Numbered from the stretch's first letter, positions 35,583 to 45,020 are shown. The stretch: DNA of 64,000 nt from Candidatus Streptomyces philanthi (GCA_018114805.1 CP073042.1:5129501-5193500), one strand, 5' to 3'. Made by a program: numbers and translations. Notes: generated by a model not told the origin, from the letters alone.

Positions 35583-36296
35583 ATGGAACGCAAAGGCAGG
35601 TTCTCCCAGTGGCTGCGCCGACCCCGGGGCGGCTCGGACCCGGCCGCGAGTGCCGGGGGCACGCGTGAGGATCTGCTGCTGGCCGCGGCGAGCGCCGGCC
35701 TCCCGCTCGCTCCCGCCGCGCACCCCGCCGGCTACCGGTGTTCGTGTGAGCGCGTCGGCTGTCCCAACCCGGCCCGACATCCCCTCTCGTTCGCCTGGCA
35801 GACCCAGGCGACCACCGACTCGGAGCGCGTCACGCACTGGCTGCGGACCCAGCCGGAGGCGAACTTCATCACCGCGACCGGCATCGCCCACGACGTGCTC
35901 GACATGCCGGTCGACGCCGGTCGGCACGCCCTGGAGCGGCTCGGCGCCGCGGGCGTCGAGGTCGGCCCGGTCGCCACGTCCGACCCCGACCGGATGCTGT
36001 TCTTCACCGCGACCCGCGGTACCCCGGACGACGAGGACGAGTGGTGGCCCTGCGAGTTGGACTGCCACCCCGAGACCATGGACGAGCACCCCGGGCTGCG
36101 CTGGCACTGCCGCGGCAGCTACGTGCTGGTGCCGCCGGCCCGGCTGCCGGGTGACCGACACGTGGCCTGGCTCCTCGGCCCCGAGCGTCCGCTGCCCGAC
36201 CCGCTCAGCCTGCTGGAGACGCTCACCGACGCGTGCGCCCTGTACGCGAGCGACGACGCGGAGCACGAGACGGCGGCCTGGCCGATCGGCCACTGA
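35583..36296 (+). CDS. Primase/polymerase (prim-pol) domain-like protein
   Basis: Intact 237 residues from ATG 35583 with GAGGGG upstream. The sequence YRCSCERVGCPNPARHPLSF and NFITATGIAHDVLDMPVDAG matches the short actinobacterial proteins annotated bifunctional DNA primase/polymerase. The paired Cys residues at about 58-65 would bind zinc. GTPDDEDEWWPCELDCHPET is a conserved acidic block. There is no helicase part, so the protein is the N-terminal module alone. Its role in Streptomyces is not established; it stands by itself. Confidence 0.75.
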   Translation: MERKGRFSQWLRRPRGGSDPAASAGGTREDLLLAAASAGLPLAPAAHPAGYRCSCERVGCPNPARHPLSFAWQTQATTDSERVTHWLRTQPEANFITATGIAHDVLDMPVDAGRHALERLGAAGVEVGPVATSDPDRMLFFTATRGTPDDEDEWWPCELDCHPETMDEHPGLRWHCRGSYVLVPPARLPGDRHVAWLLGPERPLPDPLSLLETLTDACALYASDDAEHETAAWPIGH

Positions 36297-36374
36297 GCCC
36301 GCGCCGACCGCCGGCCCGGGCCACCGGCCCCTCCGGCGGTCCCACCGGTACGTGCCTGCGCCGCGTCCGGCGCG

Positions 36375-37343
36375 CTACTCGCCCTTGGCGGCCGTGACGC
36401 CCTCAAGCCGGTTGAGGAAGACCACCTCGCGCTCCGCCGCGCCCTTGGCCGGTACACGCACGGAGGACTCGAAGACCCGGGTCAACGTGATCGCCTTGCG
36501 GACCTTGCCGGTCATGACCGCCTCCACGCGCTTGGGCGGGGTGGGCCGGAACCCCTTGGCGGCGGTCTGCTTCTGGCGGTGGTAGGAGGCGAAGAAGACC
36601 ACGCCCCCGCCGTCCTTGGTGCGCAGCCCGACCGGGGCGAAGTCGCCGCCGTACGCGGGGGTGTCGATATACTCGGTCCAGTACTTCGGCGTGCGCACGT
36701 GCTTCTGCCGCTCCGCCCGCAACCCGGAGGTCGCCGGCCCGTCCGCGAACTCCGTGCCCTCGCCCGTCATCGGGTACTTCACGTACGAGGAGCTGAGCCG
36801 GTCCGGACGTACCGCGAGCCCCGAGTCGGCGCCGGTGGGCACCGGCTCGGCGAACCCGTCGAGGGCGAAGTCGGGCACCTCGTCCTCGCTGAGCAGCGAC
36901 AGGTAGGCGGCCCGCCACGGCTCGTCGGGCCCGCCTCGGGTGAACATCAGCATCCAGCGGTCGGTGCCGCGGTTGCTGTCCGCGTCGGCGACGAAGAACT
37001 TGGGCCAGCCCGCCTGCTTGGGGATGGTGAAGCGGGCGTTCTCGAACTCCAACGCGCCCGCCCCCGGGTTGCCGTCCGGGTGCTCGGCCCGCTCGACCGT
37101 CAGGTCCGCCCTGCCGATCGCGAGCAGCGGCCCCGTCTCGGCCTGGGCGATCAGCTTCGGATCGGCCGCGCGCCACGCCTTGTTGTACGTGTCGGTGAAG
37201 TGGCGGAGGACCTTCGGGGCCTCTTCCTGGCTCACCGCCGGGATCACCTCCCGCTCACCGTGCACCGTCATCCAGCCGGTCAGCGTCAGCAGCGCCGCGG
37301 TGGTCAGCGCCGTCAGCTCCAGGCGGGGCAACCTTCGCATCAT
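36375..37343 (-). CDS. Exported protein with lipoprotein-like N-terminus but no lipobox Cys
   Basis: Intact 322 residues. GGAGCAGGAGC precedes ATG 37343. The N-terminus LELTALTTAALLTLTGWMTV has the shape of a lipoprotein signal, but the residue after LTG is Trp (TGG) where a Cys (TGC) would complete the lipobox. As written it is not lipidated. The mature part, VLRHFTDTYNKAWRAADPKL through FTIPKQAGWPKFFVADADSN, belongs to a conserved Streptomyces family of unknown function (DUF8094-like, from memory). It lies on the haem-uptake strand but 107 bp downstream of hmuV. Natural stop TAG. Confidence 0.75.
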   Translation of the reverse strand: MMRRLPRLELTALTTAALLTLTGWMTVHGEREVIPAVSQEEAPKVLRHFTDTYNKAWRAADPKLIAQAETGPLLAIGRADLTVERAEHPDGNPGAGALEFENARFTIPKQAGWPKFFVADADSNRGTDRWMLMFTRGGPDEPWRAAYLSLLSEDEVPDFALDGFAEPVPTGADSGLAVRPDRLSSSYVKYPMTGEGTEFADGPATSGLRAERQKHVRTPKYWTEYIDTPAYGGDFAPVGLRTKDGGGVVFFASYHRQKQTAAKGFRPTPPKRVEAVMTGKVRKAITLTRVFESSVRVPAKGAAEREVVFLNRLEGVTAAKGE

Positions 37344-37450
37344 GGTGCTCCTGCTCCTTCGGGTGCGCCTCGCTCTGCACCGAGGACGCCACGAACGGCG
37401 CAACCCTATACGGGCGGGCGGGTCCGGGCCGGACCCCGGGGACCGGCCCG

Positions 37451-38326
37451 TCAGCCGAGCCGGGCGGCGGCCTCGGCGCCCCGGCCGTCGCGGCGGTGTA
37501 CCACCAGCGGTACGCCGGTCCGTGGGTGCGGCAGCACCTCGACCGGCTGCCGGTAGACGGCTGACAGCAGTTCCTCGCCGAACACCTCGTCCGGCGGCCC
37601 GTCGGCCGCGATCCGCCTGCCGTGCAGCACGGCGGTGCGGTCCGCGTACGCCGCGGCCAACCCCAGGTCGTGCAGGACCACGACGACGGCGTCCCCCGCC
37701 GCGGCCCGCTCCCGGCACACCCGCAGCACCAACTCCTGGTGCCGCAGGTCGAGCGGGGCCGTCGGCTCGTCGAGCAGCAGCAGGGCGGTGCGTTGGGCCA
37801 ACACCCTGGCCAGCGCGGTACGGGCGCGCTCGCCGCCGGAGAGCGCGCCGAAGGGACGGTCGGCGAACGCGGCCACCTCCGTAGTGACCATGGCCGCCGC
37901 CACCGCCGGATCGTCCTCGTCCTCCGCCGACGTGCCCACCCACGGGGCGCGGCCCATCCGTACCACCTCCTCCACCGTGAACGGGAAGGACAGCGCGGCG
38001 GACTGGGGCAGTACGGAGCGGCGCAGCGCCAACTCGCCCGGGCTCCAGTCGGCCACGGGGCGCCCGTCGACGCGTACGGGGCCCGCCGCCGGGGTCAGGT
38101 CGGCCGCGAGCGCGGACAGCAGCATGGACTTGCCCGCCCCGTTCGGCCCGACCAGCGCCAGCACCTCGCCCGCGGTGACCCGCAACGACACGTCGTCCGG
38201 CACCGTCCGGCCGCCGAGGACCACCCGCAGGTCGGTCACCTCGGCCGCCGCCTCACCCGGCGCGGGGCGGCCCGGCAGCCGCCGGGCGCGGTCGGTCAGC
38301 CGGCCCGTCAGGGAGCGCACGCTCAT
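37451..38326 (-). CDS. hmuV: Haem ABC importer ATPase
   Basis: Intact 291 residues, cytoplasmic motor of the haemin importer. ATG 38326 overlaps the TGA of the permease gene (ATGA). Walker A is ALVGPNGAGKSMLLSALAAD; the residue after GKS is Met where almost all relatives have Thr. Q-loop VLPQS, signature GALSGGERARTALARVLAQR, Walker B ALLLLDEPTAPLDLRHQEL and H-loop VVLHDLGLAAAYADR are all present. The first 30 residues form a charged extension. It works with the permease and lipoprotein encoded upstream. Regulation is expected through the iron box at 40651. Confidence 0.92.
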   Translation of the reverse strand: MSVRSLTGRLTDRARRLPGRPAPGEAAAEVTDLRVVLGGRTVPDDVSLRVTAGEVLALVGPNGAGKSMLLSALAADLTPAAGPVRVDGRPVADWSPGELALRRSVLPQSAALSFPFTVEEVVRMGRAPWVGTSAEDEDDPAVAAAMVTTEVAAFADRPFGALSGGERARTALARVLAQRTALLLLDEPTAPLDLRHQELVLRVCRERAAAGDAVVVVLHDLGLAAAYADRTAVLHGRRIAADGPPDEVFGEELLSAVYRQPVEVLPHPRTGVPLVVHRRDGRGAEAAARLG

Positions 38327-39444
38327 GCCCAACCTCCTTGCTTGCGACGGGTCCTGCGCAGCAGCCAGAGGAAGAACGGGCTGCCGAACAGCGCGGTGAG
38401 TACGCCGAGCGGCAGTTCGGCGGGTTGCGCGACGGTGCGCGCCGTGAGGTCGGCCGCGACTAGCACGACGGCCCCGCCCAGCGCGCTGCCCGGCACCATG
38501 AACCGGTGGCCCGGGCCGGCGGCCATCCGCAGCAGGTGCGGTACGAGCAGGCCGACGAAGGTGATGATGCCCGCGACCGCGGCGGCCGTCAGCAGCGCGA
38601 CCAGCACCACGACGGCGACCCGCAGTCGCTCCACGTCCACGCCCAGGTGCCGGGCCGGCCGCTCGCCGAGGGCGAGCAGGTCCAGTTGGCGCGCCTACAC
38701 CGGCGCGAGGACCAGGCCGGCCACGGCGCACGGCAGCACCGCGAGCACCTTGGGCCAGGTGGCCTGGGAGAGGCTGCCGAGCTGCCAGAAGGTGATCTGG
38801 GTGATCTGCGCGTTTTCGGCGAAGAAGACGAACAAGCCGATCAGCGCGCCGGCGAAGGCGTTGACTGCGATGCCGGTCAGGATCAGCGTCACCACCTCGG
38901 TCTTCCCGTCCGACCGCGAGAGCACGTACACGACCAGTACGGTCAGCAGCCCGGAGCCGAACGCGCAGGCGGCCACGGTCCAGTCGCCGAGGAAGGTGAG
39001 GCCGAGCGCGATGGCGCCCACCGCGCCCACGGCGGCGCCCGCCGAGAGCCCGATCACCCCGGGCTCGGCCAGCGGGTTGCCGAACCCGCCCTGCATCAGC
39101 GCCCCCGCGCACCCCAGCGACGCCCCGACCAGCAGGGCGAGCACGACGCGCGGCAGCCGCACGTTCCACAGCACGCTCTCGCCGACCCGGTCCAGCGGCG
39201 CCCCGCCGAGCCCCACCCGGTGCAGCGCCGAGCGCGCGACGTCGCCGATGGGGATGTCGTACGCGCCGGTGCCCGCGGCCACCAGGCACAGCGTGACCAG
39301 CGCGAGGACCAGCCCCCCGGTCAGCGCTGCCGCCCGCGCGCGGCGTCGCCCGGCCGCCGTGGGGCTCGCCGGCCGCGCGGTGGCGGACCCGGTCGGTGAT
39401 CCCGCCACGGGCCTCGAAGCCTGCGCGGACTCTGGACCCTTCAC
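38323..39444 (-). pseudogene. hmuU: Haem ABC importer permease (FecCD family), in-frame TAG
   Basis: FecCD/BtuC-type permease for haemin. GTG 39444 follows GGAG. A 35-residue cytoplasmic tail precedes the membrane helices; LLVGASLGCAGALMQGGFGN and EPGVIGLSAGAAVGAVGAIA are family hallmarks. TAG at 38695-38697 interrupts GLVLAPV-stop-ARQLDLLALGERPARHLG, and the same frame resumes to the conserved PHLLRMAAGPGHRFMVPGSA and TGA 38323. Nothing else is missing, so a single CAG-to-TAG change or an error is the simplest view. If real, the importer would lack its last four helices and be dead while hmuT and hmuV stay intact. Confidence 0.8.
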
Positions 39445-39499
39445 GGGCTCCGAAGGGGTGTGCGGGGGCTGGGAGGGCCCGGTGGCCCGGTCGAGAGCG

Positions 39500-40576
39500 T
39501 CACGCCGCGTCCTCGTACAACTGGTCCACGAGCGAGCGCAGCACCTTGTCGGTGCGCGGCCCGTAGTTGAGCAGCTTGCCGTCCTCGATGGAGACGACGC
39601 GGCGATCCATGCCGGCCGGCGTCTCGGCGACGCCGGGCAGCTTGAGCAGGCCGTCCACGCCGCCGACCGAGTCGAGTCCCTTGGACATCACGAGGAGGGC
39701 GTCCGGGGCGGCCTTGGCCAGGGCCTCGCTGGTGATCGGCGTGAAGTCCTTCTCCAGGCCGGACTCCTCGCCGGCGTCCCGCGCGCCGGCCGCCTCAAGC
39801 AGCGAGCCGGCGCCCGAGTCGCGCCCGCCGAGCAGGTAGACCGCGGTCGAGCCGCGCAGGTACAGGAACGCCACCCGTGGGCGCTTGCCGTCGGCCGGGC
39901 GCTCGATGTCGGCGCGTACGGCGTCGATCCGGCGCTCGGTCCGCTCGCGCAACTCCCGGCCCGCGTCCGGCACGCCGAGCGCGGCGGCGACTGCGTCGAT
40001 GCGGGTGCCGACGTCGGCGAGTTCCTTCGCCGGGGCGAGGTCGGCGAGTTCCTTCGCCGGGGCGAGGGTGATGAGCGGTACGCCCGCGTCGCGGATCTGG
40101 TCGATGGCCTCGGCCGGTCCGGTGCTGGTGTCGGCCAGCACGACGGTGGGCTTCAGCGAGAGCACGTTCTCGGCCGACACGTCGTGCGCGCGCGTGACCA
40201 CCGGCAACTTCCTGGCCTGCGCGAAGTCGGCGGTGACGTCCCGCCCGACCACCCGGTCGCCGAGCCCGAGGGTGAACACGATCTCCGAGAGCGAGCCGGT
40301 GAGCGGCACGATCCGGTCGGCGCTGGTCACGGTGGTGCGGTGGCCGTCGGCTGAGTCGACGGTGGCCGGCAGGCGCGGGCTCGGCTTCCTCGCGAGCGGT
40401 TCCAGCGCTTCCGCTTGTGCCGCGGCGGCGTTCTTCCCGCCGCCCTTCCCGCCGCCCGAACCGCCGTCGGACCCGCCGCACCCGGCGAGCCTGAGCGCGA
40501 GCGCGAGGGTGGCGGCGAGGGCGGTGACGATGCGCGGAAGGCGGGCGGGTGGCCTCGCCGACTGCCGTTGCTGCAC
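39500..40576 (-). CDS. hmuT: Haem-binding lipoprotein of ABC importer
   Basis: Intact 358-residue substrate-binding lipoprotein, class III periplasmic-binding fold. GTG 40576 with GAGAGG upstream; signal ALAATLALALRLAGC with lipobox LAGC. Domain 1 starts RIVPLTGSLSEIVFTLGLGD, followed by VVGRDVTADFAQ and SAENVLSLKPTVVLADTST. The long bridging helix is interrupted by a nine-residue duplication, LAPAKELADLAPAKELAD, from a 27-bp tandem repeat (40013-40066). Domain 2 has AFLYLRGSTAVYLLGGRDSG and ends YGPRTDKVLRSLVDQLYEDA. First gene of the hmuTUV operon; iron box in the upstream divergent promoter. Confidence 0.9.
   Translation of the reverse strand: MQQRQSARPPARLPRIVTALAATLALALRLAGCGGSDGGSGGGKGGGKNAAAAQAEALEPLARKPSPRLPATVDSADGHRTTVTSADRIVPLTGSLSEIVFTLGLGDRVVGRDVTADFAQARKLPVVTRAHDVSAENVLSLKPTVVLADTSTGPAEAIDQIRDAGVPLITLAPAKELADLAPAKELADVGTRIDAVAAALGVPDAGRELRERTERRIDAVRADIERPADGKRPRVAFLYLRGSTAVYLLGGRDSGAGSLLEAAGARDAGEESGLEKDFTPITSEALAKAAPDALLVMSKGLDSVGGVDGLLKLPGVAETPAGMDRRVVSIEDGKLLNYGPRTDKVLRSLVDQLYEDAA
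40013..40066. repeat. 27-bp perfect tandem duplication inside hmuT
   Basis: Two identical 27-bp units (40013-40039 and 40040-40066), each beginning GTCGGCGAGTTCC. The length is a multiple of three, so it adds nine residues without changing the frame. It is most likely a slippage product. Confidence 0.9.
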
Positions 40577-40650
40577 GATTTCGCCTCTCTGTCGTCCTGC
40601 CGTCCACGGGGGTCGCCGGCCCCGGGGTTCCGACCAGGCCGAGCTGTAGC

Positions 40651-40669
40651 TTAGGTTAGCCTTACCTGC
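40651..40669. promoter_or_regulatory. Iron box (DmdR/IdeR/DtxR operator)
   Basis: TTAGGTTAGCCTTACCTGC, close to the DtxR-family consensus TTAGGTTAGGCTAACCTAA. It lies between the divergent starts of hmuT (40576) and the htaA gene (40697), so iron-loaded repressor would silence both. Confidence 0.85.
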
Positions 40670-40696
40670 ATTGCTACGTTCCGGGAGGGGCATCTG

Positions 40697-42229
40697 ATGC
40701 TGCCAGCCAGACCCACCCGCGCTGGTGTGCTCGTGCTTCTCGCCGGGCTCCTCGGCGCGCTGTCACCGGTCACCGCCGCCCACGCGGCGGACCGCGCGGT
40801 CGCCGGCGGGCGCCTGGACTGGGGCCTCAAGTCCTCCTTCCAGCGCTACGTCACGGGGCCTATCGCCCAGGGCAGTTGGAGCCTGCGACAAGGCGCCGCC
40901 ACGGTGGGCGAGAGCCAGTTCCGCCTCCACTCCGCCAAGGGCTCCTACGACCCGGACAGCGGCTCCTTCAGCGCCGTGTTCTCCGGCGGGGTGCACTTCG
41001 TCGGGCACCGCAAGCCGAGTGGCACGTACGAACTCGACCTGAGCCTCAGCCGGCTGACGGTGCGCACCCCGGGCGACGGCACCGGCACCCTGTACGCGGA
41101 CATGGTGAGCCGGGCCAAGGGCACCGGCAAGGTGACCAGCGCCAGCCAGGTCCCGTTGGCGTCGCTCTACCTGTCCCGCGTGAACATGCGCGGCGGCGGC
41201 ACCGCCGTCGTCCTGCAGTCCATCCCGGCCACCCTCACCGCGCGCGGCGCGCAGGCGTTCGCCGGCTACTACCCGGCCGGCACCCCGCTCGACCCGCTGA
41301 ACCTCTCGGCCGACATCGCGCCCGGCGCGACGGGCGACAACGGCGACAAGGGGGGCAAGCCCGACCGCAACAAGCCCGAGGACGGCGCCAAGAGCGGCGA
41401 CGAGGCCGGCGACAAGGACGGGGACAAGCCCAGGAACGGCGACGAGGCCGACCCGGCCGGGGGCGCCGCGAGGATCGAGGACGCCGCCGTGGACTGGGGC
41501 GTGCGCCGCACCTTCCGGGAGTACGTCACCGGCCCCATCGCGAAGGGGCGTTGGAAGCTCACCGACGGGGCGCGGGACGGCGGCGCGCTGTTCCGCTTCC
41601 CGGCCGGCAAGGGCGACTACGACCGCCGCACCGGGGCCCTGGACGCCACGTTCGCCGGTCGTACGCACTTCTCCGGAGCCCGCCTCGACCTCGCGCTGAG
41701 CGGCGTACGGGTCAAGGTCGCCGACGGCCGGGGCACCCTCGCGGCCGACGTCACCACCGACGGCACCACCCGCCGCGGCGTACCGCTGGTCACCTTCGAC
41801 GCCACGGCGCTCAAGGCGCCCGCGGCCAAGGACGGCCTGGTCACGGTGGCGGAGGCGCCGACCAAGCTGACCCGGCAGGGCGCCGAGGCGTTCGGCGGGA
41901 TGTACCGGGCCGGCACCGCGATGGACCCGCTCTCGCTGGCTGTGGCCACCGACGCGGACGCCAACCTGTCGCCCCTGCCGGACCTCGGCAGCGAGCCGGC
42001 GGCCACGCCTTCGCCGGAACCCTCGGCGACGGCGGTCGCGGCGCCGGCCGACTCCGACGGCGGCCAGGCGGCCGATGACTCGGCCGGGCCCTCCACGCCG
42101 GCGCTGGTGACCGGCGGCGCCGCGCTGCTCGCCGCCGTCGCCGCGGCTACCGTGCTCGTCGTCCGCAGGCGCCGCACCGCCGAGGCCACCACGCTGACCG
42201 ACACCGACGGCGCGCCCGCCGGCGGTTGA
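40697..42229 (+). CDS. htaA: HtaA-domain haem-binding surface protein
   Basis: Intact 510 residues. GGGAGGGG precedes ATG 40697. Sec signal GVLVLLAGLLGALSPVTAAH, then two HtaA domains. The first starts GGRLDWGLKSSFQRYVTGPI with FVGHRKPSGTYELDLSLSRL. The second starts AAVDWGVRRTFREYVTGPIA. They are joined by a Lys/Asp/Gly-rich linker (about residues 215-255). The C-terminus has a Pro/Ala stretch, one membrane helix (LVTGGAALLAAVAAATVLVV) and a basic tail RRRR. It captures haem at the surface and hands it to HmuT. It is divergent from hmuT over an iron box and followed by a second HtaA gene. Confidence 0.92.
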   Translation: MLPARPTRAGVLVLLAGLLGALSPVTAAHAADRAVAGGRLDWGLKSSFQRYVTGPIAQGSWSLRQGAATVGESQFRLHSAKGSYDPDSGSFSAVFSGGVHFVGHRKPSGTYELDLSLSRLTVRTPGDGTGTLYADMVSRAKGTGKVTSASQVPLASLYLSRVNMRGGGTAVVLQSIPATLTARGAQAFAGYYPAGTPLDPLNLSADIAPGATGDNGDKGGKPDRNKPEDGAKSGDEAGDKDGDKPRNGDEADPAGGAARIEDAAVDWGVRRTFREYVTGPIAKGRWKLTDGARDGGALFRFPAGKGDYDRRTGALDATFAGRTHFSGARLDLALSGVRVKVADGRGTLAADVTTDGTTRRGVPLVTFDATALKAPAAKDGLVTVAEAPTKLTRQGAEAFGGMYRAGTAMDPLSLAVATDADANLSPLPDLGSEPAATPSPEPSATAVAAPADSDGGQAADDSAGPSTPALVTGGAALLAAVAAATVLVVRRRRTAEATTLTDTDGAPAGG

Positions 42230-42466
42230 CCCCGGCGCCCCACCAGACCCCGGCCCGCGCGGCACCGCCGCGCGAGCCCCCTACCCCCCACGCGAGAGCC
42301 CCGGAGCGGGGCGGCCACGCGGCGGGCGACCGGCCCTCACCGGGTTCGCCCGCCGCACGGCCAGGCCACCCCGGCCCGTGCACGCCGGGCGCCGCCCACC
42401 ATGCAACGGGTCCGGCCGCATCCCCCGGCGGCCGGCCCCACCACTCATTCGAGGAGAAGCCTGACG

Positions 42467-44062
42467 ATGTCCGCCACCCATCCCGCATCTCGTGGACCGC
42501 GACGCACCACGGTCGCGCGGACCTCCGCCATCGCCACCGCCGCCGCCGACGGCGGCAAGCCGGCCGGCCCGCCGAAGCTGGAGCTGAAGAACGGCACCCT
42601 GGACTGGGGCGTGAAGGAGAGCTTCCGCAAGTACGTCGCCTGGCCCATCGCCGTCGGCAAGATCACTGTGTCGGACGGCGCGAAGCAGGCGGGGGCAACG
42701 GGCCGTTCACCTTCGTCGACGGCGCGGGCACCTATGACACCGGGACGCACGCCGTCAACACCGCCTTCAAGGGCGCCGTCCGCTTCACCGGCTACAAGGA
42801 GAAGCTCGACCTCAGGCTGAGCGACCTCAAGCTGAGCACCGAGCGGACCAAGGGTGCGATCACGGCCGACGTCAGCGCGAAGGACATGAAGACCGGCAAG
42901 GTCACCACCAGCGACGACGTGCGGCTCGCCGACCTCGACCTGACCAACGTCCGGCCGGGCCAGGGCGCGGGCGGCGCGATGACCTTCGCCGACATCCCGG
43001 CCAAGCTGACCGAGGACGGCGGGCGCCAAGGCGTTCAGCTGCTTCTACGCGGCTGGCGACGACCTCGACCCGGCAACGCTCACGGTCACCCCCGCTGGCC
43101 CGGTCAAGCCGGAGCCGACGGACAAGCCGACGGACAAGCCCACCGACAAGCCCACGGACAAGCCGACGGACGAGTCCACGAACCGGCCGACGGACAAGCC
43201 GACCGACGTGCCCACGGGCCGGCCGACCGACAACCCCACGCACCAGCCCACCGACCAGCCCACGTCCAAGCCGACCAGCGACACCACCGAGCAGCCCGCC
43301 GTCAGCGGCGAGATCTACTCCGGCAACCTCGACTGGGGCGTCAAGGAGTCGTTCCGCTCGTACATCGCGGGCGGGGCGCGGGGCAAGGTCGAACTCTCCG
43401 GCGGTGCCGAGCGGCAGGGCGACGTCTACCGCTTCCCTGACGGCAGCGGGAACTACGACGCGGACGCCAAGTTCGCCGGCACGGTCCGCTTCACCGGCCA
43501 CGAGGGCAAGCTCGACCTCAGGATCAGCGACCTGAAGGTCAGGGCGAACGGCGCCAAGGGCATCCTCGTCGCCGACCTGTCCTCCAAGGACATCAAGACC
43601 GGCAAGGTCTCCCACAGCGACGACCTGACGCTGGCCGACCTCACGCTGCCCGCCGGCGGGCTGACCGGCACCGGCAAGGTGCTCTGCCTCGACGACGTCC
43701 CGGCCACCCTCACCGAGGGCGGGCCCAAGGCGTTCGCGGGCTTCTACGAGGCCGGCGAGGCGCTCGACCCGATCAACCTCGCCGTCTCGCTGGACAAGGA
43801 CGCCAGCCTGCCGGGTGGCACCACCGGCTCCGGCGGTACCTCGGGCTCCGGCATCGGCGGCACCGGCGGCACAGGTTCCGACACCGAGGCGTTCGGCACC
43901 GGCGGCGTGACCGGTGGCGACGGCGGTGGCGGCAGCACGGGCGGCTCCGGCTCGCTGGCCGCCACCGGCGCCGACGTCCCCACCGGCGTGCTGCTCGGCG
44001 GCCTTCGCCGTCCGCCGCCGGGCGGCGGCCACCCCCGCCCAGGGCTGCCCCGCGACGCCTGA
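42467..44062 (+). pseudogene. Second HtaA-domain protein with LAxTG sorting motif, compensating frameshifts
   Basis: GAGGAG precedes ATG 42467. Two HtaA domains: NGTLDWGVKESFRKYVAWPI and SGNLDWGVKESFRSYIAGGA. The middle of domain 1 is in another frame: one G is missing near 42699 (GCGGGGGCAAC) and one G is extra near 43026 (GGCGGGCGCC), so the frame is restored afterwards. Between the domains is a 45-residue linker of PTDK/PTDx repeats. After domain 2 a Gly/Thr-rich stretch leads to GSLAATGADVPTGVLLGG, an LAxTG signal for class E sortase. The usual membrane helix and Arg tail are missing or shifted, as the end reads LRRPPPGGGHPRPGL. It is a haem-capture surface protein in the iron-regulated cluster. 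Confidence 0.78.
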
Positions 44063-44196
44063 CGCGAGGCGAACCCACCCCCCCCACACCGCGCCCGCGC
44101 CCCGGCCGCCCCGCCCCCACCACCGCCGGGAAGCCACTCGCCCGAGGGCGGTCGCGACGGTAGGGTTTTTACCGACAGGACGTCGGGAAGGCATTG

Positions 44197-44214
44197 ACTT
44201 AGGCAAGCCTAAGT
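44197..44214. promoter_or_regulatory. Iron box before haem oxygenase
   Basis: ACTTAGGC-AA-GCCTAAGT, perfect 8-2-8 palindrome of the DtxR/IdeR type, 123 bp before the haem oxygenase start. The gene therefore has its own iron-controlled promoter. Confidence 0.85.
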
Positions 44215-44336
44215 AGAAAGAATTGCCGACGGGGCCACCCGCGAAGCGGGCGTCTCCCGTGTTTTCAGCTTTTCATGTCGTATTTCGGCATGCAGAGCCT
44301 GCTCGCTCTCGTCCCATCGGCACCCGGAGGTCCGTC

Positions 44337-45020
44337 TTGGACGCCGCACCCGCACCCGAGCCGTTCTCCACGGTCATCCGCACCGCCTCGCACGCGCAGC
44401 ACACCGAGGCCGAGACCTCGATGTTCATGAGCGCCATGCTCGGCGGCCAGCTCGGCGTGACCGCCTTCCGGCGGTACACGGAGCAGCTCTGGTTCGTCTA
44501 CCGGGCCCTGGAGAGCGCCCCGGCCACGCTGGCCGACGACCCGGTGGCGGGCCCGTTCATCCGGCCCGAGCTGGCTCGTACGGCGGAGCTCGAACGCGAC
44601 CTGGCCTTCCTCGGCAGCCCCGACTGGCGCGCGGGCCTGGAGCCGCTGCCCGCCACCGCGGCGTACGCGGAGCGGGTCGAGGAGTGCGCGCGGCGGTGGC
44701 CCGGCGGGTTCGTCGCGCACCACTACACGCGCTACCTCGGCGACTTCTCCGGCGGCCAGATCATCCGCGGCACCGCCGAGAAGACCTGGGGCTTCGAGCG
44801 CAAGGGCGACGGCGTGCGGTTCTACGTCTTCGAGGAGATCGGCAACCCGGCCGCGTTCAAGCGCGAGTACCGGGCGCTGCTCGACGCGCTGCCGGTGGAC
44901 GACCTGGAGAAGCAGCGCGTCATCGAGGAGTGCAAGCGGGCGTTCGCGCTGAACACCGCGGTCTTCCGGGAGCTGGGCGAACTCTTCGGCACCGAAGGCC
45001 CGGGCGCGCTTAGCGCCTGA
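44337..45020 (+). CDS. hmuO: Haem oxygenase
   Basis: Intact 227 residues. GGAGG (44326-44330) lies six bases before TTG 44337; the longer upstream frame has no ribosome site and overlaps the regulatory DNA. The proximal haem ligand is His in VIRTASHAQHTEAETSMFMS (about residue 20). The distal helix reads TRYLGDFSGGQIIRGTAEKT, with the kinked Gly-rich stretch above the haem, and FYVFEEIGNPAAFKREYRAL closes the fold. It opens imported haem to biliverdin, CO and ferrous iron, the last step of the pathway encoded here. An iron box lies upstream and a strong bidirectional hairpin follows. Confidence 0.95.
   Translation: MDAAPAPEPFSTVIRTASHAQHTEAETSMFMSAMLGGQLGVTAFRRYTEQLWFVYRALESAPATLADDPVAGPFIRPELARTAELERDLAFLGSPDWRAGLEPLPATAAYAERVEECARRWPGGFVAHHYTRYLGDFSGGQIIRGTAEKTWGFERKGDGVRFYVFEEIGNPAAFKREYRALLDALPVDDLEKQRVIEECKRAFALNTAVFRELGELFGTEGPGALSA

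Noticed and set aside
42467..44062. Programmed frameshifting in the second HtaA gene
   Set aside because: The two shifts are in simple G runs with no slippery heptamer or stimulatory structure, and similar single-base changes occur in many unrelated genes of the window.
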